DNA of 64,000 nt from positions 62,001-126,000 of the forward strand of contig NZ_CP024199.1 of NCBI RefSeq assembly GCF_002844375.1. Reading direction: 5' to 3'. Each line of letters opens with the position of its first letter. Position 1 is the first letter of the stretch. A program made the position numbers and the translations under genes. Below are positions 59,377 to 64,000 of this stretch, one piece after another. The stretch is from Thalassospira marina. GTDB taxonomy: Bacteria > Pseudomonadota > Alphaproteobacteria > Rhodospirillales > Thalassospiraceae. Below the pieces are notes generated by a model. The model saw only the letters and a program-made list of their open reading frames with translations. It was not told the origin of the DNA and did not search any database.

Positions 59377-59400
59377 CAGGCCGGTGTAAAAACCGGCCTG
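59377..59400. terminator. Hairpin between convergent GST and oxygenase genes
   Basis: CAGGCCGGT and ACCGGCCTG make a perfect nine-base-pair stem with a short AT-rich loop, 20 bases past the GST stop and 17 bases past the oxygenase stop. No long T-run follows on either strand, so efficiency is uncertain. Confidence 0.55.
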
Positions 59401-59416
59401 CGATGTTCAGGATTGT

Positions 59417-60535
59417 TTACTTTTTCATCGCCAGTGGTTGCACCGTGCCCCGGTGTTTTGCCATCATTTCCTGTTCCTGGCGCGCGCCTGCCGCATCGGT
59501 CAGGAAGGTGAAAATGCCAAACCGTTCGCCTTCGGTAACCGGCATGGCTTCATGCAGAAGCGAGCACGAGAATATAAGCGCGCCACCCTGCGGCGGGGCA
59601 TACAGCGCCTGGCCATATTCGGGGAAATTAACCTGCCCGCCCTTATAGGTCAGCGGATTAAGGTTAAGCGATACGGCAAAACGGCGATGGGCGGTAAAGG
59701 TTGTTTTATTGTCGCGATGGCGGCCGAAAAACCCTTTATCCCTGCTGTGGTAATTGCCAATGCGCAGGGCTTCCATGCTGGCCGTCTGGAACTGGAAGGC
59801 CTTGGCAATTTCGGGCAGAACCCGTTTGACGATGCGGTTTTTAACCTCGTTAAACAGTGTTTCATCAAGCAGCACGACATCATTGCGCACTTTCATGGCC
59901 ATATCGCTAGCCTGGTTGCTTTCGCTGCTTTTTGAAACGCCATTCGCCCGCTTTTCGCCCTTGCGCCAATAGTCCAGCAACTGGTCGCATAATTCGGGTT
60001 CCAGCACATTATCAACCAGCAGCACCGGTGCCTGGCGTTCGATCACTGAAAAGGCAACGCTATCGGCATGGGCCTGGCAATAGGCAACCGCCATTTGAAA
60101 CCCGTCAATCGGGGCTGCGGCCGATGAAAAAACACCCCCCAGCCGCCCGTCCGGGCGAATAACGATAAATCCCTGGTCGCGAATATCAAAAACCGGCATC
60201 AGGCGGTTTTCCGGGTCAAACATCACCGTAACGCAATCGGGAAGCTGGCTTTTCAGTTTTTCATCAAGGCTGCCTTTGTGGCCCGGCACCACCAGAAAAA
60301 GCCGCATCCGTGCTTTTTGCATCTGTTCGGCAAAACGTGCCGCCATTTTCAAATCATCGGCGCCAGGCAGTTTTTTGCCGGTCCATAAAATAAGGCTGTC
60401 GCCCGCAATGCGCTGATCGGTCAGGTCAATGGCCCGGTCATCAAGGCCGGGCAGGGCAATGCGCGGAACAACGTCCCCCTTTTTGCAGGCAGGTACAGGT
60501 TTGGGGCTGTTTGCGGCAGGGGTGTTTTTTGTCAT
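59417..60535 (-). CDS. Redoxin-like domain fused to 2-oxoglutarate/Fe(II) oxygenase
   Basis: A 372-residue two-domain protein. Residues about 20-160 form a thioredoxin/peroxiredoxin-like fold (GDVVPRIALPGLDDRAIDLT, FLVVPGHKGS, DQGFIVIRPDGRL) without a CxxC or peroxidatic Cys, so it is probably not catalytic. Residues 175-365 are a prolyl-4-hydroxylase-type dioxygenase with the iron ligands in GRHRDNKTTF (His, Asp) and SLLHEAMPVTEGERFG (His, and Arg for 2-oxoglutarate). Target unknown. The ATG at 60535 is used; six more residues are possible. Confidence 0.85.
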   Translation of the reverse strand: MTKNTPAANSPKPVPACKKGDVVPRIALPGLDDRAIDLTDQRIAGDSLILWTGKKLPGADDLKMAARFAEQMQKARMRLFLVVPGHKGSLDEKLKSQLPDCVTVMFDPENRLMPVFDIRDQGFIVIRPDGRLGGVFSSAAAPIDGFQMAVAYCQAHADSVAFSVIERQAPVLLVDNVLEPELCDQLLDYWRKGEKRANGVSKSSESNQASDMAMKVRNDVVLLDETLFNEVKNRIVKRVLPEIAKAFQFQTASMEALRIGNYHSRDKGFFGRHRDNKTTFTAHRRFAVSLNLNPLTYKGGQVNFPEYGQALYAPPQGGALIFSCSLLHEAMPVTEGERFGIFTFLTDAAGARQEQEMMAKHRGTVQPLAMKK

Positions 60536-60712
60536 GTTCTGGAAATCCGGCAATGCAGGCGGGCGGGTATGTCATGCCGGATCATGCAATCTGCCACCGG
60601 CCGGGTGATCATAGTCACGCCAGCCGGTCATTGGCAAGACGGGGCTTTGCGCGGGCCAAAACATAATCCCCGGCAAAGCCCGTAAAATGGTTTATCGCCC
60701 GATCAAACAGGA

Positions 60713-61855
60713 TCAGGCAAAAAAGCGTGCCAGGATTTCATCATAAATCAGAACAAGATTGTCGATATCCTCGACCATCGCATGTTCATCAACCTTGTGC
60801 ATGCTTTGCCCGATCAGGCCAAATTCCGCAACTTCGCAATATTTGTGAATGAAACGGGCATCGGATGTGCCCCCCGTGGTGGACATTTCCGGGCGGTGGC
60901 CGGTGATTTTTTCCGACGCATCGGCAATCAGCCCGGCCAGTTTCCCCGGCGCGGACAAAAATGCCTCGCCCGAGATTTTAACCTTCAGGTCGTGTGCCCC
61001 GGCATGTTCTGCACAGGTATCACGGATCCATTTTTCCAGCTCATACCCCTGATGCAGGTCATTAAAGCGGATGTTGAATGCCGCGCTGATTTTGGCTGGT
61101 ACCACATTGGTTGCCGGGTTGTTGGCATCGATGGTCGTGACTTCAAGATTGCTGGGCTGGAAATGCTCGGTCCCGGTATCCAGCTCGCGCGAGGTTAGGG
61201 CATCAAGCACGCGAATAAGCCGGGGAACAGGGTTGTCTGCCAGATGCGGATAGGCAACATGGCCCTGTGCGCCATAAACCGTAACCCAGCCGGTAATGGA
61301 TCCGCGCCGTCCCACCTTCATCATCTGGCCCAGATATTTCGGGTTGGTCGGTTCACCTACCAGGCAGGCGTCAAATTTTTCGCCATGTGCATCGCACCAT
61401 TCCAGAAGCTTGATGGTGCCATTCACGGCATCGGCTTCTTCGTCCCCGGTGATCAGCAGGCTGATGCTTTCATCAAAATCGGGGTTGGCGGCCAGAAAAC
61501 GGTCCAGTGCGCCGACAAAACAGGCAATGCCGGTTTTCATATCAACCGCACCCCGGCCAAACAGGCGGCCATCCATCACATCGCCGCCAAAGGGGGCCAC
61601 CGTCCATGCCTTTTCATCGCCAGCGGGCACCACGTCGGTATGGCCGGCAAAACAGAAATTCCGGCCTTTGGTGCCGCGGCGGGCATAAAGGTTGTCGATG
61701 CTGTCCCAGCCATCTTCTTCGAAAATTTTGCGCTTAACGTCAAATCCGCGTTCTTCCAGGGCTGCCTGCAAAACATCAAGCGCGCCGGCATCGGCTGGCG
61801 TAACGGAAGGACAGCGGATCAGCGACTGGGCAAGGGTCAGGGCAGCGGAAGACAT
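60713..61855 (-). CDS. dapE: Succinyl-diaminopimelate desuccinylase
   Basis: Removes succinate from N-succinyl-LL-2,6-diaminopimelate in lysine and cell-wall precursor synthesis. The 380-residue M20-family enzyme shows its metal ligands in FCFAGHTDVVPAGD, FGRGAVDMKTG and LITGDEEADAVNG, and a C-terminal TTGGTSDARFI. ATG 61855 (MSSAALTLAQSLIRCPSVTP) is the family start. It is 129 bases downstream of dapD on the same strand, the two acting in successive parts of the succinylase pathway. Confidence 0.97.
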   Translation of the reverse strand: MSSAALTLAQSLIRCPSVTPADAGALDVLQAALEERGFDVKRKIFEEDGWDSIDNLYARRGTKGRNFCFAGHTDVVPAGDEKAWTVAPFGGDVMDGRLFGRGAVDMKTGIACFVGALDRFLAANPDFDESISLLITGDEEADAVNGTIKLLEWCDAHGEKFDACLVGEPTNPKYLGQMMKVGRRGSITGWVTVYGAQGHVAYPHLADNPVPRLIRVLDALTSRELDTGTEHFQPSNLEVTTIDANNPATNVVPAKISAAFNIRFNDLHQGYELEKWIRDTCAEHAGAHDLKVKISGEAFLSAPGKLAGLIADASEKITGHRPEMSTTGGTSDARFIHKYCEVAEFGLIGQSMHKVDEHAMVEDIDNLVLIYDEILARFFA

Positions 61856-61984
61856 GGGGCAATCTCTTTTGCGGGCAGTTGGGCGAATAAACCGGGCCAA
61901 TTAAGGATACGGACATGGAAAGGGACGAAAATGCATCCTGCACTTTCGTCCCTTATAATCAATCAAATCACGGGCTGACAGCTA

Positions 61985-62830
61985 TCAATCGCGCAGCAAT
62001 TCGTTGATCGAGGTTTTTGAACGGGTCTTTTCATCAACACGCTTGATGATGACCGCGCAATACAGGCTCGGGCCGGGTTTGCCATTGGGCAGCGGTTTGC
62101 CCGGAATTGAACCCGGAACCACAACCGAATAGGCCGGAACGCGGCCAACAAATACTTCGCCAGTTTCACGGTCGATGATCTTGGTTGATGCACCAATGAA
62201 AACGCCCATCGAAATGACGGCACCTTCTTCAACGATCACGCCTTCAACAATTTCCGAACGTGCGCCGATAAAGGCGTTGTCTTCAATAATCACCGGGCCA
62301 GCCTGCAGCGGTTCAAGAACGCCACCAATACCGGCACCACCGGAAAGGTGAACGTTTTTGCCGATCTGGGCACAGGAACCAACGGTGGCCCAGGTATCAA
62401 CCATCACGCCGCTATCAACATAGGCACCAAGATTGACAAAGCTTGGCATCAGAACGGTGCCTGGCGCGATATAGGCCGAACGGCGCACAATGCTGCCCGG
62501 AACGGCACGGAAACCGGCCTTTTTGAATTCTTCCTCACCCCAACCGGCAAACTTGGACGGAACCTTGTCCCACCAGTTGGTGTTTTCGCCCGGACCACCA
62601 GGAATGGTGGACATGTCATTGAGGCGGAAAGAAAGCAGAACTGCTTTTTTTGCCCACTGGTTGACGGTCCAGCCGCCTTCCTTTTTCTCAGCCACGCGCA
62701 AGTCGCCGCTATCAAGGGCATTCAGGGTCTGCTCGACAGCTTTGCGGGTTTCCCCCTGGGTGGCCGAGGTAATCTGGTCGCGGTTTTCCCAGGCGACATT
62801 GATCACGCCTTCAAGTTCAATCTTGTCCAT
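61985..62830 (-). CDS. dapD: Tetrahydrodipicolinate N-succinyltransferase
   Basis: Transfers succinyl from succinyl-CoA to tetrahydrodipicolinate. The 281-residue protein has the N-terminal helical domain and a left-handed beta-helix of hexapeptide repeats (IAPGTVLMPSFVNLGAYVDS, VHLSGGAGIGGVLEPLQAGP, EGVIVEEGAVISMGVFIGAS). ATG 62830 fits the family length; the long frame to 62998 adds unrelated residues. It lies upstream of dapE in the same direction and 185 bases after the HAD nucleotidase gene. Confidence 0.97.
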   Translation of the reverse strand: MDKIELEGVINVAWENRDQITSATQGETRKAVEQTLNALDSGDLRVAEKKEGGWTVNQWAKKAVLLSFRLNDMSTIPGGPGENTNWWDKVPSKFAGWGEEEFKKAGFRAVPGSIVRRSAYIAPGTVLMPSFVNLGAYVDSGVMVDTWATVGSCAQIGKNVHLSGGAGIGGVLEPLQAGPVIIEDNAFIGARSEIVEGVIVEEGAVISMGVFIGASTKIIDRETGEVFVGRVPAYSVVVPGSIPGKPLPNGKPGPSLYCAVIIKRVDEKTRSKTSINELLRD

Positions 62831-63015
62831 CTTTGGTCGTCCTTGCGGTGTGGCTGGTTTTTTTCTTCGCGGCGGAGAATGGGCAATGCCCGGCGTCAAG
62901 TCAACTCTGCCAGTCTGCGTATTTTGACTGAGCTGCAATTTCGGCGTTTTTTCTGCGTTTGCGTGGTGAACCGGCAAAGGGGTGTTTGCCGGTTTCACGC
63001 GATAACGACTTTATC

Positions 63016-63723
63016 CTATCGGGCGGCACGCTGTGCCAGCATTTCAAGGAAGGCTGGCAGATTATCGGTTTCATGGTCGATGCGCGGGTCATCGCGGCCT
63101 TCGTGCGCCCAGTCGGAATCGCTATGCACCCAAACCGTTGTCATGCCCATATCCTTGGCCGGTAGCAGGTTTTTGGCCATATCCTCGAAATAGATCGCGC
63201 GTTTCGGATCGATACCATCGCGCGTCAGCAGCTTGTCATAGGGCTGCTGTTCGGGCTTGGGGACATATTCGGCATCAACAATGTCAAAGATCGTTTCAAA
63301 ATGATCGGCAATTCCCAGGCGCTCCATCACCCGGCTGGCATGGCCGCGCGAAGCATTGGTGAAAATCACCTTGCGGCAGGGCAGGCTTTTAAGGGCATTT
63401 GACAATACCGGCGAGGGGGCAATAACGGAAAGGTCAATATCATGAACTTTATGCAGGTAATCCGCCGGGTCGACCTTGTGTTCAAGCATCAGGCCGCGCA
63501 GCGTTGTGCCATAGCGCCGGAAATATTCCTTCTGGATCAAAAATGCCTGTTCCGGCGGCATGCCCAGATAATCGCTGACATATTTCTTGATCAGCACCGA
63601 TACCTGCGAAAACAGATCACAGCTTGAAGGATAAAGCGTATTGTCGAGATCAAAGATCAGGATGCTTTCTTCGGTAACCACCGGCAGGGTGGCGGGATCT
63701 GTCGGCAGGACGGCTTTATTCAT
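63016..63723 (-). CDS. HAD-superfamily pyrimidine 5'-nucleotidase
   Basis: A 235-residue hydrolase with the HAD motifs FDLDNTLYPSSCDLF (motif I, nucleophile Asp), IFTNASRGHA (motif II), KPEQQPYDKLL (motif III Lys) and IYFEDMAKNLLPAK (motif IV). The small cap domain between motifs I and II fits the SDT1/PPM1-like pyrimidine 5'-nucleotidases. The gene next to dapD is a common alphaproteobacterial arrangement. ATG 63723 follows a weak GGAAA. Confidence 0.9.
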   Translation of the reverse strand: MNKAVLPTDPATLPVVTEESILIFDLDNTLYPSSCDLFSQVSVLIKKYVSDYLGMPPEQAFLIQKEYFRRYGTTLRGLMLEHKVDPADYLHKVHDIDLSVIAPSPVLSNALKSLPCRKVIFTNASRGHASRVMERLGIADHFETIFDIVDAEYVPKPEQQPYDKLLTRDGIDPKRAIYFEDMAKNLLPAKDMGMTTVWVHSDSDWAHEGRDDPRIDHETDNLPAFLEMLAQRAAR

Positions 63724-64000
63724 GGGATGGTTTCCATTATTCGGGGGCGCGGTTGCAAACCGGCAAAATGGCCGGACTTGCAAAATGGGGACTTATTCAT
63801 ATCGTGCCTTGGCGCGATGATGAAGACTCAATCACGATTCTATCGGGTCAGGGCTGCGCAATGTCCGGTTGCACGCGAAATTCAGGCTGGCATAATCATA
63901 TAAACCAATGGCTGATGGCCGCTTATGCAGATAAAATTCGACAAAACACGCTAAAGGCGGTTTTAATTGTCAGAATGACAGACTGGGATTAAACGGTTGC
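63724..64000. other. Right-edge intergenic stretch
   Basis: 277 bases upstream of the nucleotidase gene. A short plus-strand frame at 63753-63992 lacks a ribosome binding site and family features and is not called. An inverted ATCG...CGAT pair near 63800 is the only structure noticed. Confidence 0.4.

Noticed and set aside
63753..63992. 79-residue plus-strand frame at the right edge
   Set aside because: No ribosome binding site, no recognised motif and atypical composition.

Overview
The window reads as a chromosomal segment of a Gram-negative alphaproteobacterium, most likely order Rhodospirillales and possibly a marine genus such as Thalassospira. This rests on gene content and order: a ChvG/ChvI two-component pair joined to a short HPr kinase, RapZ, EIIA(Man), HPr and enzyme I; ahcY close by; a DivL-like kinase; dnaX-ybaB-recR with an SRP RNA gene nearby; and dapE-dapD next to a pyrimidine 5'-nucleotidase. 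The genus is an inference. Most genes have uniform, moderately GC-rich base use.

Layout. 1-9.3 kb: a partial unknown gene, fmt, a GNAT enzyme, a LysR regulator, a short peptide gene, an MFS carrier and a TAXI-type TRAP uptake system (binding protein, fused permease, DUF1850 protein). 9.5-16.1 kb: the chvI-chvG-hprK-rapZ-EIIA-HPr-EI regulatory phosphotransfer block. 16.1-20.0 kb: a minus-strand copper-resistance cluster (a Met/His-rich exported protein, a cupredoxin, CopA, CopB) lying between the PTS block and ahcY. 20.3-31.1 kb: ahcY with a palindromic operator, small metabolic and transport genes, a TetR/MFS pair with matched operators, and a MORN lipoprotein. 31.2-39.7 kb: a KtrAB-type potassium system, an HD phosphohydrolase, a DivL-like sensor pseudokinase and a hydroxyacid dehydrogenase. 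40-45 kb: a DUF4139 protein, an orphan FliW, a membrane nucleotide cyclase overlapping a Crp-family regulator, and a candidate plus-strand small RNA. 45-50.4 kb: recR, ybaB, dnaX, two unknown genes, the SRP RNA and nudC.

50.4-55.6 kb is the stand-out region: four consecutive minus-strand genes of visibly different, more AT-rich style, preceded by a very AT-rich 580-base non-coding stretch. Two encode paralogous proteins with long Gly-Gly-X blocks broken by short beta strands. The third encodes a Ser/Gln/Thr-rich, beta-type protein and the fourth a protein with very basic ends. None has an obvious signal peptide and I recognise no family for any of them. It looks like a horizontally acquired cassette and is the best candidate here for an undescribed system.

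56-64 kb returns to ordinary genes: a periplasmic binding-like protein, a DUF1636 metal-binding protein, a divergent LysR/GST pair, a redoxin-2OG-oxygenase fusion, and the lysine/diaminopimelate genes dapE and dapD with a HAD pyrimidine nucleotidase. No IS element, prophage, CRISPR array, rRNA or tRNA was recognised.
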